From Mesocentrotus franciscanus (taxonomy: Eukaryota; Echinodermata; Echinoidea; Camarodonta; Strongylocentrotidae): a stretch of DNA of 64,000 nucleotides. Location of the stretch: the NCBI GenBank assembly GCA_037976565.1, contig CP137670.1, positions 14,719,216 through 14,783,215 of the forward strand. The letters run 5' to 3'. The notes under the pieces were generated by a model. The model worked only from the letters and a program-made list of their open reading frames with translations, had not been told where the DNA came from and ran no database searches. Below are positions 22,821-34,107 of the stretch, piece by piece (position 1 is the first letter of the stretch; each line of letters opens with the position of its first letter). A program made the translations under genes and the position numbers.

Positions 22821-23043
22821 AAGCAATGTTGAAAGCTGTGAGTGACGTAAGGAACAATCCGGAACTGCTTGTGATCTCGGCCTCTGATGTCAATGCGCTT
22901 CTAAAAATGTCAGTAGCTTCTAATTGAGTTATGCTCGATGTTGGATTGAAAATGAGAATGAAATTGGCAATGATACTTCCATTCCCAAAGGATACGACTC
23001 GCGAGCTGATGAAACCTGATGTGTTTTGATATATCTTATCAAG
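22821..23043 (-). CDS. SEA domain, C-terminal half
   Basis: A 223-base exon with acceptor TTGTTTTCCTCAG, phase 0 at its start, and donor GTGAGTTT leaving one base. The translation LDKIYQNTSGFISSRVVSF then GNGSIIANFILIF has the SEA pattern: a helix, 'f....V..F', and GSII at the position of the G|SVVV autocleavage site known from mucins and related SEA proteins. Together with the exon at 23958 the domain is ~116 residues, normal for SEA. If cleaved, the HYR ectodomain would stay attached non-covalently to the EGF-transmembrane stub. Cleavage is inferred from the motif, not shown. Confidence 0.85.
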
Positions 23044-23477
23044 CTGAGGAAAACAAGATAATGGGGTTGAGGAGAAGAATGAGAGAGGACAAGGAAAATA
23101 AATCAATTACATTGAGTGGATTTGCCCAATCGAAATTAGTTTCGTGTTATATACCAAAATGAGTGCACTGAAGAATCTTCTGGTAAGACTGATGTTTTTT
23201 GGTGGTCGCGCTTGAAGTGAGTAACATTCTTACTCTATAGTTTACACAGTGTCATAATCAACCATAAAAACAATGGAGAATTCATACTTATTATAAGATG
23301 ATGACGTGGATCCTAAGCAAATGATTGGTTGAAAGCGTACACGTGACCAGGCATTTATTTTGCCTAACGCGTAATTTGGGTAATGACCGATCATTATCCA
23401 ATTCTAATGACCGGTCATTATTAAAATCATGTTATAAACATCATTTTATGAAACAAATAAAACATCATCTTATAAAA

Positions 23478-23640
23478 CAAATAATACACATCATTTGTTC
23501 TGGCATTAGTAAAATTACCCACACTCGGTACCTTCAAACAGTCCAATCACCCTCGGCTATCGCCTCGGGCGTGTTAGACTGTTCCAAAGGTACCTTGTGC
23601 GGGTAATTCTTACTAATGCCCTCACTGCTGTGTATTATTT
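23478..23640. repeat. Fold-back element, ~75-bp arms
   Basis: A long imperfect inverted repeat. AATAATACACA, GGCATTAGTAA, ATTACCC, GGTACCTT and AACAGTC on the left reappear as complements on the right. The centre is CCTCGGCTATCGCCTCGGG. It lies in the intron that splits the SEA domain, shares its centre type with 27500-27666, and is followed by (CA)n and (TA)n microsatellites at 23,700-23,780. Confidence 0.85.
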
Positions 23641-23957
23641 GTATATTAATATTCCTAACTCTGAACTTGTTTTGTACCAGAGGGGAATATTAAACGCACA
23701 CAAACAAACACACGCACATGCACGTACGCATTCACACTCACACACACATACATACAAACACATATATATTTATATATATTATAAGACACATACTCGTGAT
23801 AAACATACTGTATGTATGCCATTAAAGTAAGTGAATCAATATAAATAATTTGCCCCCGCTGAGGTGCAAACAACAAATACAAGTAAAGCAGAAAAGAACC
23901 TTCACAGAATTTTTGCGAAGGAACTATTTTGTAGTTTATGTACTTTCACTCTCTTAC

Positions 23958-24085
23958 ATTTGCTTGGAGCTCCAATGCAAGGTTTTTAAATTTCGTAGTT
24001 GTGTCATCCAATAGGTCTAGTACAAAGGTTGCGTCGATGCCTTTAATTCTTGCCAAAACCACGTTTCCAGGCAGTGCATAATTTA
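23958..24085 (-). CDS. SEA domain, N-terminal half
   Basis: A 128-base exon with acceptor TTTTCTCTTGAAATAG and donor GTAAGAGAG. Two leading bases complete a valine codon with the G left by the exon at 25012, then 42 codons, ending in phase 0. The translation includes GNVVLARIKGIDATFVLDL and TTTKFKNLALELQAN, matching the first strand, 'S/T..F..L' helix and following region of a SEA domain. It continues in frame into 22821-23043. Confidence 0.82.
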
Positions 24086-25011
24086 CTATTTCAAGAGAAA
24101 AGAAAAGCAAATTCAAAGGAAAAAGATACTAAATGATCTAAATGACGAGCCGCATTACAGGTCTTGATGCTAATATGATACACTTGTGAAGATTTGATTA
24201 CTGGAAGATATTTTGAAATCATGCTTTTAAAATACAAAATACTTTATAATCCCGATTGGCTGACGAAATGAATATTACATCTAAAACCACGCTTGGTGCA
24301 ATAATCTTGTACGCTTCTTTGTAAGCAATGCTAGTCCCTTGTCTCATTTTATTGTCTTTTGTTATCTCGTTTCGTGACAAACAATATCATTAATACAATT
24401 AGTATTTAAACTGAATGAGATTTTGTTCTCTAAAGAAATGACTCGAATTTTCCGTGCTGAAGCTCTTTTAAAATTCTATATATGAAAACAGTTCTATCTT
24501 ATTTAAACGGTCTTTTATTCAGGCTACGTTGGATTTAAATTGATTCAGGAAGAATGGAAAGTTCAAGCGAAATAATTAAAATTAGTTTTGTTAAAATAGG
24601 CCAACCTCTTTTCTTTAATTTGATTTCTACGTCATAAGGTGACCAGAGTTTTGTTTGTTTTTGTTTGTATTTATATTTTATTTAATGCAGACAGTAACTG
24701 TATGTCATTTCATTTCAAACTTAATACGTTAGTATTATACCATTATTCTGTTCACGTCACAAATAACGTTTCAATGAAGCTTGTAATTTCTTTTCCATTA
24801 GCCAGATTAAGTATAGAGAATTTAAGATACCGTTTTAAATATTGATATTAAGATAGATGTAGGTAAATGCATTTAAATTCTGCGCAATAACTTCCAGAAG
24901 TATGGGGAACATCTATTGAAAGACACAAATTTTAAAAGGAATCCAACATTTTATCACCTATTTACTTGAAGGAGCTGTCTATTCAAAACCATTAATATGT
25001 AATTGGTTTAC

Positions 25012-25287
25012 CTCTTTGATTGCTAGTTACATTTAGAACAAACTGGATGGTTTTTGACAAGACTCCATCTGTTGCTTCAATCCTGACGTTGTTAACCCCA
25101 GGCGACAGATCTGCTGGCTCAAATTGTTCCACTCCATTAACAACAATGGGGTCATATATGACGTCACCATAGAACGAGAAATTATGGGAGGTCAGGCCCT
25201 CGTTGAGACGGCCACCGAAAAATAGACTGTATGTGTTTCCGTCATAAACAGCGGATGCATGCAAAATCTCGACAGGCAACTCTCTCA
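25012..25287 (-). CDS. Last HYR-like (type B0) exon before SEA
   Basis: A 276-base exon, 2+91x3+1, phase 1 at both ends, with acceptor ATTTTTTCCTCTAAAG and donor GTAAACC. It begins RELPVEILHASAVYDG, aligning with the ELPV start of the type B HYR exons, and ends GVNNVRIEATDGVLS then KTIQFVLNVTSN, a HYR-like 'G.N.V...A.D.....F.V.V' end. It lacks the two cysteines of the other B exons. An AT terminus left by 26704 or by 28862 would both keep frame. Confidence 0.78.
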
Positions 25288-25626
25288 CTTTAGAGGAAAA
25301 AATAAGGAGGGAAATGAAAACAACGAAATACGGCTCAGAATCACATGAAATATATCACAGGGGGAATGAAACTGGCTATAAATAGATAAATAAATAAATG
25401 AATGAAAGATATAAGTGAAATAAATATTATGTTATCAAATAAAGGTGGGAATCAATTTTTTTTTGGTGGGAAAGAATGTTCCTGGAAGGAGATGGATCGA
25501 CTGGCGTTTGCATTAGCTAGCTGTGGAACTTTGATGTCCAATCTTACCTTGTTTGCAATGTAAATTGATATATCCCACATTTAGAATTTTATATTTCGTT
25601 ACAGATAATAAGATATATATGTCATT

Positions 25627-25960
25627 TTTGTTGAATTGAATTGAATTGAATTGAATTTATTAACAACAACACATCACAATAATGACAGTACATATGAACA
25701 ATCATACAATGCAAAGAATAATACTGATACATAGACTATATACATAACATAAGAGTAATGTTGATTGAACAGTAATGGTTTTAAAACGATATTTAGACAT
25801 AGCTCTGCATACTATTAAATGTACAAAAGGTATGTACGTAAATATGTGTATTACTATATTTAGGTGAAGTTGTTAATGGGAACTAGAAGTTAGCACAAGT
25901 GCTAGTCGAGCCTAGTTCCATTCTTTGGCAAGATTTTTTTTTCAATTTGTTTATACATAT
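25627..25960 (-). mobile_element. Non-LTR retrotransposon 3' end fragment
   Basis: TTGAATTGAATTGAATTGAA at 25631 is followed on the plus strand by TTTATTAACAACAACACATC. Read on the minus strand this is an AATAAA-containing 3' UTR ending in (TTCAA)n, the mirror of the element ending at 18538. GGAACTAGAAGTTAGCACAA near 25880 begins a short hairpin with CTAGTTCC. No coding part is visible. Its upstream limit may extend to about 26,430. Confidence 0.5.
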
Positions 25961-26703
25961 AAATGTAAAACTTGTTTGTTTTGTATTTACATATATACAA
26001 CAAAATAATACAGTATCATATTACTTTTTTACATTTCTAAAATGAAAAAAAGAAAAGAAAAGAAAGAAAAAAAACAACAACACAAACTTTAAGTGTTTAT
26101 GCATTATACTGAAAGATAACAAATCTTTGAACAAATAAAGTCATCAATGTGTTCATAAAAATGAAAAGGATGTATTAATAAAAAAATAATATACAGATGT
26201 GCGTACATGCACAATTATTATATTATAATTGTATTATAATTATCCAATACATTTTGAATAGAACAAGTAATATGGGGAGGTTTTTATACTCTCGATGATA
26301 TGTTAATGTATAAAACGCATTCAAAGCGATTCTTTTTTTCTCTCACATATATTAATTTTACAATATATATGAGCTAATGTTAATAATAAATATTTATATT
26401 ACTGATGGCAAGATGAGGGCACTAGCAATGCGCAGTGCACCTCTTACCACGTTTGTTTACTATTCTTCACTTCCCGTTCCGACACAAAAGCGGTGATATT
26501 TTGTATATAATTACATACTCCTATTAAATAATGGGAATCTTCAAACTACCAAGTTACTAGTAAGCATTTCCATCAACTCTATATGGGTGTTTGGTCATTG
26601 ACTGAATTACAGTTATTTAAGGATATATGTTGAAGAAAACCCGACTGTTCACATGGGCAATGCAGAAGGCGTTAAGTTAGAGTGTATATTAATACAAACT
26701 CAC

Positions 26704-26917
26704 TTTGTATATTGATATAACAGACGGTGCTATTGATGTTTCCAGCTGAATCGGTGACAGTTGCTGATATTTCATTGACACCTGGATCTAACCTTTGACC
26801 CGGTTGCTTTGGAGCAAAATCAACCCGAAGCGACGACGGCTCATCGACATTATCCGAAACAGAAGCGTCATAATTAGCCACAACGTTACCAAACCGAATA
26901 GTCATGTTGGAACACAT
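26704..26917 (-). CDS. HYR (type A0) exon lacking a visible 3' splice site
   Basis: Translation CSNMTIRFGNVV, then RLDPGVNEISATVT and DSAGNINSTVCYINIQ: a well-formed HYR domain with both cysteines and the 'D..GN....C...V' end. The donor GTGAGTTT leaves one base, in phase with the next exon. Upstream of the first cysteine codon the sequence is TCTCTTTTATAATG with no AG before an in-frame stop, so no canonical acceptor can be found. All exons here are phase 1-1, so the exon could be skipped without breaking frame. It is either a dead exon, an exon with a changed start, or holds a sequence error. Confidence 0.6.
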
Positions 26918-27354
26918 TATAAAAGAGATTCATCATCTGTCAAATTAAATCGATGGATATGATGCGGTTAGCTTATGTAAAAAATGTTTCATGATATACG
27001 GATTATTATTGTCATGTGTATGATTGATTAATACCGTGCTATTTTGTGCCACATATATGATTATAAAAGATGTACATACATGTGGGTACAAGTGTTGTGG
27101 TCTATTGGATAAGCCATCGGAATGTAGATCACAAGTTACGGGGTTCCAATAGCCCGGCATTAACGTCCTTTGGCAACACGTTAATCTAAATTTGCCACTC
27201 TCCACCCAGGTGTAAATAGGTAACTGATATGCTTGAGTGCTAGTTACTTGTCTTTGGTGGCTCAGCTATGAACAGGATAATAAAGACAAAGCACCATAAA
27301 CGTCACTGTGTGACGGATACGCAAGCTCAACAAGTGACAATTATTATTATGATG

Positions 27355-27398
<44 letters not shown>

Positions 27399-28044
27399 TA
27401 CTGCTACCACTAATAATTATAATAATTAATATTGTTATTATTATTGGTTACAGTAGTATGACTATTATTATCATTATTATTAGTAGTAGTAGTAATATTA
27501 TAGTATTAATGACTGCTTTGAGAGAAATAGTTGTTTTTATACGCTCAAGGGAAGGTTACAATTGTGCTATTGCCCGAGGCGTGCCGAGGGCAATAGCCCA
27601 ATTGTTACCTTCCCGAGAGCGTATAAAAACAACTATTTCTCGAATATTAAAGCAGTCATTAATACTTTATATGCCGAAAAATAGTCAACTTACCAATCAA
27701 CTGGTAGAACAGGAAGAGCAGAATAAATACTAAATACACATAGAATCTAGTTAGTGTTAGATCTAATAATATATTCAAATCTGTTGTTGAGAGGCACTGG
27801 AAAACCCATCCACTCAAGTTTTCACCCTATCAGAGACTACCCAATGTGACGAGGGGCAAATAAGCTACAAGCTTTACGTCTCTACATCCAAGTAAAGTAG
27901 TCTAGACTACGTCTACCGCGGTGCGGTAAAGTTTAATACTCAGTACAATGTCAATGACAGTAGATCTCTAGACCCCTAGTACACAACAATTAATGTGTGG
28001 ACTCCACTGACTGGATTTGACTATCATAATATATTAGACCTTAC
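26918..28044. other. Intron region with microsatellite; no exon seen
   Basis: Between HYR exons A0 and B1. It holds an (AAT)n tract at ~27352-27400, the fold-back at 27500-27666, and otherwise unassigned sequence. Nothing in 26,930-27,350 or 27,670-28,040 looks coding. Confidence 0.5.
27500..27666. repeat. Fold-back element, ~78-bp arms
   Basis: AGTATTAATGACTGCTTT at the left end is matched by AAAGCAGTCATTAATACT at the right. Between them AAATAGTTGTTTTTATACGC and GAAGGTTACAATTG pair with GCGTATAAAAACAACTATTT and CAATTGTTACCTTC. The centre is GCTATTGCCCGAGGCGTGCC, close in type to the centre of 23478-23640. Confidence 0.9.
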
Positions 28045-28134
28045 ATTTGTGTGCTTGCTGTCAGCAGAATTAATCAAGTCTTGCATTTGATCATCATCAA
28101 GAAGTTGAAATCTTGGGAGAGTTTCTTCAGCCAT
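28045..28134 (-). CDS. Lone first exon, Crypton-recombinase-like N-terminus
   Basis: An ATG exon of exactly 30 codons with a good donor (GTAAGGTC). It begins MAEETLPRFQLLDDDQ and ends with an 'L-I-N-S-A-D-S-K-x-T' stretch. An acidic start followed by a 'dSk.T' motif is what I associate with the N-terminus of DUF3504/Crypton-derived tyrosine recombinase proteins. That is family knowledge applied to a very short match. No downstream exon is seen within the next kilobase, where only a fold-back lies. It sits inside an intron of the HYR gene, same strand, so it is probably a transposon relic. Confidence 0.4.
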
Positions 28135-28820
28135 TTTTGCCTTGTTTGGAATTCAGTACGATAAAGATTGCCGTACGGTCGATGGCTGCGCTACGATGTA
28201 TTAAAAATTGGTAAATTAAGCTAGCGACCGATTATTCGCACACTTATGGTGTCCGTGCTCGCACAAACCAGTTTTTAACACGTAAACCAATGGGTATTTC
28301 AGCAAGACTGAACTAATTCCCGGTAATTGGAACTTTGCCGGGATTTTAAAACTATTTTTAAAAACTATTACATGGCTTTGGCATTTTTCGGGAATAGTTA
28401 AAACAACGACTGCAATTTCGACCAATCAGGTGGCTGGATTTCTTAAGTGAGGTATATAATTGTTATTATTATTTTACACCCTATGATTGTATGAAATTAA
28501 CAGCACTAAAAACTTCAGACCACATACCAATAAACACTATGATGTAAGTGTGCATTGTTTGTAATATACCACAATATGTAGTAACGTATGAGATACCAAA
28601 AGACTAAAATACATTAAACAGAGCAGCTTTAAATTTTCAAAAGTGACATGTCTAACAATAACATATCAACATATCTTGTCTTTACTCTTGTTGGCACTTA
28701 TTACCAAATATATATATTTATTAGAAAGTAAACTCATTTTCTTAATGACGATTCATTTCCTGTTAATCGCATATTGCATTATCATTTTGTGATAAATTTA
28801 ACGTCATTTATTCTGCTCCC
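28135..28820. other. Intergenic/intron sequence, possible promoter of relic
   Basis: Nothing is recognised as coding. The part 28,140-28,450 would be the 5' flank of the relic exon ending at 28134. The remainder is AT-rich intron upstream of HYR exon B1. Confidence 0.35.
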
Positions 28821-28861
28821 TCAATATTCACCATATATGTGAGTGATATGACTCGTATTAC

Positions 28862-29134
28862 CTTGAACATGGTACGTTCCTGTGCATGTCTTATTCAATT
28901 CGTCATCAAAGATGAGTGCAATCACGTCATGGGTTCCTACGGACACACCGCTCCCAACTGGGGATCCTCCTAAAGTAAGATTTACAGAGACACCACCTCC
29001 GTGATATCTGTAACCATCTACAGATTTGGTGACGTTATCTGCTCCGAAATCTGTGATAAAAGTATACGTCGCTTGATCTGGATCAGTGTTTATTGTGCGA
29101 TCTAAGTCCGGACAGTTCACGGGCAACTCGATAA
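28862..29134 (-). CDS. HYR type B exon, array unit 1
   Basis: A 273-base exon (2+90x3+1), acceptor TAATTGTTTGCAG and donor GTAATACG. It has ELPVNCPDLDRT, DGYRYHGGGVSVNLT, GTHDVIALIFDD and NKTCTG: one cysteine near each end, as in HYR. It is the most diverged B copy (SPVGSGVSV, YHVQG), as expected at an array edge. N-glycosylation sites NVT, NLT and NKT are visible. Confidence 0.9.
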
Positions 29135-29477
29135 CTGCAAACAATTACAATGATAATAAAATACGGTTGGTAACTCAGTGAGTATAGGTTGACGTAACAA
29201 AAAATATGTTTTGAATTTGTTAAGTTATCAAATATTTGCTCTTGGTAAGGATAAAGTTTAATTCAAGTATCGTTATCAAAAATGGGAAAATCTCAAGATT
29301 TGTAGTGCAACATGCCTCATCAGGGGGAATTACACCTCCCAAAGAACCCAATGGCAATTTGCTACATGTCGCGTAGCAGTTGTAAGTTCTTCCAGTAATT
29401 GATTGTAACATCGATAATAATTGCTATATCACTGGACGAATCTTAATCTTCATGAAACAATGTCTCATCAGACCTAC

Positions 29478-29720
29478 GTATGTTCTGTACGTAGAATAGG
29501 CAGGAATCTGAGTTGTTAAATGCATCGACGGCCAACAGGGTTACTGGTGTGTATCCTGGAGGAAACAGGTCATCTTCTGAGACGTTATAAGTTACCCCAT
29601 TCGGGTCAGTACTTGCATCTTTGTAGGTATAGGTTGTAACATTCGTCAATCCAGAAAACGTGTTTGGTGAATCGACATGGAGAGTTACATTGGAACATGT
29701 CACGATAGGAGGATCTGTGT
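29478..29720 (-). CDS. HYR type A exon, array unit 1
   Basis: A 243-base exon (2+80x3+1), acceptor GTTTTTATAG and donor GTAGGTCTG. TDPPIVTCSNVTLHVDSP opens it, and DLFPPGYTPVTLLAVDAFNN then SDSCLFYVQ ends it. This 'P..I.C' start and 'FP.G.T.VT..A.D..N...C.F.V' end are the HYR signature. It carries the HVDSP variant shared with unit 4, not the QVHSP variant of units 2 and 3. Confidence 0.92.
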
Positions 29721-30304
29721 CTATAAAAACATTAACAAAATTAATGCATGGTTAATTGAAAGCATAGAGAAGCTTATTTTTTAACATGTTGAAACAGAAA
29801 GGACACAAGGTTTTTCAATTTAAAATTGTCAGTAAACGTATGTATATTCTTTGGCTGTCTTTCCAACACCATGGACCTCCGAGACATTTCCTGAATTTTA
29901 TGACTGGTGCCTTCTCTTGAACAATATTCAAAATCTGTGCATTATATAAATTAGCCTCATACAATTAGTAGACTAGACGAGTTTGTCATGTGAAGTCCAC
30001 GCATCCTCACCAAATAGGTTATCATAAATTGTTAAACGGGCATGAATTCTTCAAAAGCAGTAAATCAGAAGGAAGACAAGGAGGAACAAAACTTTTTTTT
30101 AATCATGTGACGATTATTTTGCCACATTTTTGTCATTTTCCATTTATGTGTCGGTACATAATGAAACTATCAACAAAACGTAACCACAGTTAAATTTGTT
30201 AATAAACATGAACAAGTGTCAAAACAATATATCTTCAGTCTTAATAATATAATGGATACAAAATGAATAAAATGTGAGTTGCTGTCCTTAAATGCAACCA
30301 TTAC

Positions 30305-30577
30305 CTTTGACAATATAGATGCCCGTGCATGTTTTATTCAATTCGTCATCATAGATGAGTGCAATCACGTCATGGGTTCCTATGGGCACACCGCTCTCAA
30401 CTGGGAATCCTCCTAAAGTAAGATTTACCGAGACACCACCTCCGTGATATCTGTAACCATCTACAGATTTGGTGACGTTATCTGCTCCGAAATCTGGGAT
30501 AAAAGTATACGTCGCTTGGTCTGGATCAGTGCTTATTGTGCGGTTCAAGTCCGGGCAGTCCACGGGCAACTCGGTAA
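30305..30577 (-). CDS. HYR type B exon, array unit 2
   Basis: 273 bases, phase 1-1, donor GTAATGG. Its acceptor reads TTTGTAG where the other units read TTTGCAG. The translation is almost the same as units 3-5 (ELPVDCPDLNRTIS, GGFPVESGVPIGTHDV, DELNKTCTGIYIVKG). Confidence 0.9.
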
Positions 30578-30934
30578 CTACAAACAATTACAATGATCAG
30601 AAAAGACGGTTGGTAACTCAGTAAGTATAAGTTGATGTTACAAAAAATATGTTTTGAATTTCTTAAATTATCAAATATTTGCTCGTAAGATTTTTACTTC
30701 TTGGTAAGGATAAAGTTTAATTCAAGTATCGTTATCAAAATGGGAAAATCTCAAGATTTGTAGTGCAACATGCCTCATCAGGGGAATTACACCTCCCAAA
30801 GAACCCAGTGGCAATTTGCTACATGTCGCGTAGCAGTTGTAAGTTCTTCCAGTAATTGATTGTAACATCGATAATAATTGCTATATCACTGGACGAATCT
30901 TAATCTTCATGAAACAGTGTCTCATCAGACCTAC

Positions 30935-31177
30935 GTATGTTCTGTACGTAGAATAGGCAGGAATCTGAGTTGTTAAATGCATCGACTGCCAACAGGGTTA
31001 CTGGTGTGTATCCTGGAGGAAACAGGTCATCTTCTGAGACGTTATAAGTTACCCCATTCGGATCAGTACTTGCATCTTTGTAGGTATAGGTTGTAACATT
31101 CGTCAATCCAGAAAACGTGTTTGGTGAATGGACTTGGAGAGTAACATTGGAACATGTCACGATAGGAGGATCTGTGT
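30935..31177 (-). CDS. HYR type A exon, array unit 2
   Basis: 243 bases, phase 1-1, with the same splice sites as unit 1. It has the QVHSPNTFSGL variant in place of HVDSPNTFSGL. HYR signature and both cysteines are intact. Confidence 0.92.
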
Positions 31178-31761
31178 CTATAAAAAAACATTAACAAAAT
31201 TAATGCATGGTTAATTGAAAGCTTAGAGAAGCTTATTTTTAACATGTTGAAACAGAAAGGACACAAGGTTTCTCAATTTAAAATTGTCAGTAAACGTATG
31301 TATATTCTTTGGCTGTCTTTCCAACACCATGGACCTCCGAGACATTTCCTGAATTTTATGACTGGTGCCTTCTCTTGAACAATATTCAAAATCTGTTCAT
31401 TAAATAAATTAGCCTCATACAATTAGTAGACTGGACGAGTTGTCATGTGGAGTCCACGCATCCTCACCAAATAGGTTATCATAAATTGTTAAACGGGCAT
31501 GAATTCTTCAAAAGCAGTGAATCAGAAGGAAGACAAGAGGAACAAAACTTTTTTTTTAATCATGTGACGATTATTTTGCCAGATTTTTGTCATTTTCCAT
31601 TTATGTGTCGGTACATAATGAAACTATCAACAAAACGTAACCACAGTTAAATTTGTTTATAAACATGAACAAGTGTCAAAACAATATATCTTCAGTCTTA
31701 ATAATATAATTGATACAAAATGAATAAAATGTGAGTTGCTGTCCTAAAATTCAACCATTAC

Positions 31762-32034
31762 CTTTGACAATATAGATGCCCGTGCATGTTTTATTCAATT
31801 CGTCATCATAGATGAGTGCAATCACGTCATGGGTTCCTATGGGCACACCGCTCTCAACTGGGAATCCTCCTAAAGTAAGATTTACCGAGACACCACCTCC
31901 GTGATATCTGTAACCATCTACAGATTTGGTGACGTTATCTGCTCCGAAATCTGGGAAAAAAGTATACGTCGCTTGGTCTGGATCAGTGCTTATTGTGCGG
32001 TTCAAGTCCGGGCAGTCCACGGGCAACTCGTTAA
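31762..32034 (-). CDS. HYR type B exon, array unit 3
   Basis: 273 bases, phase 1-1. It differs from units 2, 4 and 5 by TFFPDFG for TFIPDFG and by NELPVDC for TELPVDC. Splice sites are intact. Confidence 0.9.
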
Positions 32035-32391
32035 CTGCAAACAATTACAATGATCAGAAAAGACGGTTGGTAACTCAGTAAGTATAAGTTGATGTTACAA
32101 AAAATATGTTTTGAATTTCTTAAATTATCAAATATTTGCTCGTAAGATTTTTACTTCTTGGTAAGGATAAAGTTTAATTCAAGTATCGTTATCAAAATGG
32201 GAAAATCTCAAGATTTGTAGTGCAACATGCCTCATCAGGGGAATTACACCTCCCAAAGAACCCAGTGGCAATTTGCTACATGTCGCGTAGCAGTTGTAAG
32301 TTCTTCCAGTAATTGATTGTAACATCGATAATAATTGCTATATCACTGGACGAATCTTAATCTTCATGAAACAGTGTCTCATCAGACCTAC

Positions 32392-32634
32392 GTATGTTCT
32401 GTACGTAGAATAGGCAGGAATCTGAGTTGTTAAATGCATCGACTGCCAACAGGGTTACTGGTGTGTATCCTGGAGGAAACAGGTCATCTTCTGAGACGTT
32501 ATAAGTTACCCCATTCGGGTCAGTACTTGCATCTTTGTAGGTATAGGTTGTAACATTCGTCAATCCAGAAAACGTGTTTGGTGAATGGACTTGGAGAGTA
32601 ACATTGGAACATGTCACGATAGGAGGATCTGTGT
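32392..32634 (-). CDS. HYR type A exon, array unit 3
   Basis: 243 bases, phase 1-1. The protein is identical to unit 2 over the visible domain (QVHSP variant), with HYR cysteines and splice sites intact. Confidence 0.92.
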
Positions 32635-33230
32635 CTATAAAAAAACATTAACAAAATTAATGCATGGTTAATTGAAAGCATAGAGAAGCTTATTTTTTAA
32701 CATGTTGAAACAGAAAGGACACAAGTTTTTTCAATTTAAAATTGTCAGTAAACGTGTGTATATTGAAATGCTTCATTGGCTGTCTTTCCAACACCATGGA
32801 CCTCCGAGACATTTCCTGAATTTTATGACTCAGGCCTTCTCTTGAACAATATTCAAAATCTGTGCATTAAATAAATTAGCCTCATACAATTAGTAGACTG
32901 GACGAGTTTGCCATGTGGAGTCCACGCATCCTCACCAAATAGGTTATCATAAATTGTTAAACGGGCATGAATTCTTCAAAAGCAGTGAATCAGAAGGAAG
33001 ACAAGGAGGAACAAAACTTTTTTTTTAATCATGTGACGATTCTTTTGCCAGATTTTTGTCATTTTCCATTCATGTGTTGGTACATAATGAAACTATCAAC
33101 TAAACGTAACCACAGTTAAATTTGTTAATAAACATGAACAAGTGTCAAAACAATATATCTTCAGTCTTAATAATATAATTGATACAAAATGAATAAAATG
33201 TGAGTTGCTGTCCTTAAATGCAACCATTAC

Positions 33231-33503
33231 CTTTGACAATATAGATGCCCGTGCATGTCTTATTCAATTCGTCATCATAGATGAGTGCAATCACGTCATG
33301 GGTTCCTATGGGCACACCGCTCTCAACTGGGAATCCTCCTAAAGTAAGATTTACCGAGACACCACCTCCGTGATATCTGTAACCATCTACAGATTTGGTG
33401 ACGTTATCTGCTCCGAAATCTGGGATAAAAGTATACGTCGCTTGGTCTGGATCAGTGCTTATTGTGCGGTTCAAGTCCGGGCAGTCCACGGGCAACTCGG
33501 TAA
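33231..33503 (-). CDS. HYR type B exon, array unit 4
   Basis: 273 bases, phase 1-1. The protein is identical to unit 5 over the whole exon (TELPVDCPDLNRTIS, TFIPDFGADNV, DELNKTCTG). Confidence 0.9.
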
Positions 33504-33864
33504 CTGCAAACAATTACAATGATCAGAAAAGACGGTTGGTAACTCAGTAAGTATAAGTTGATGTTACAAAAAATATGTTTTGAATTTCTTAAATTATCAA
33601 ATATTTGCTCGTAAGATTTTTACTTCTTGGTGAGGATAAAGTTTAATTCAAGTATCGTTATCAAAAATGGGAAAATCTCAAGATTTGTAGTGCAACATGC
33701 CTCATCAGGGGGAATTACATCTCCCAAAGAACCCAGTGGCAATTTGCTATACGTGGCGCGTAGCAGTTGTAAGTTCTTCCAGTAATTGATTGTAACATCG
33801 ATAATAATTGCTATATCACTGGACGAATCTTAATCTTCATGAAACAATGTCTCATCAGACCTAC

Positions 33865-34107
33865 GTATGTTCTGTACGTAGAATAGGCAGGAATCTGAGT
33901 TGTTAAATGCATCGACTGCCAACAGGGTTACTGGTGTGTATCCTGGAGGAAACAGGTCATCTTCTGAGACGTTATAAGTTACCCCATTCGGGTCAGTACT
34001 TGCATCTTTGTAGGTATAGGTTGTAACATTCGTCAATCCAGAAAACGTGTTTGGTGAATCGACATGGAGAGTTACATTGGAACATGTCACGATAGGAGGA
34101 TCTGTGT
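33865..34107 (-). CDS. HYR type A exon, array unit 4
   Basis: 243 bases, phase 1-1. It has the HVDSP variant, identical in protein to unit 1, although the linked B exon matches units 2-5. This mosaic pattern points to gene conversion or unequal crossing-over. Confidence 0.92.

Noticed and set aside
23597..23830. Open frames with His/Thr repeats near 23.6-23.9 kb
   Set aside because: They are translations of the (CA)n and (TA)n tracts next to the fold-back.
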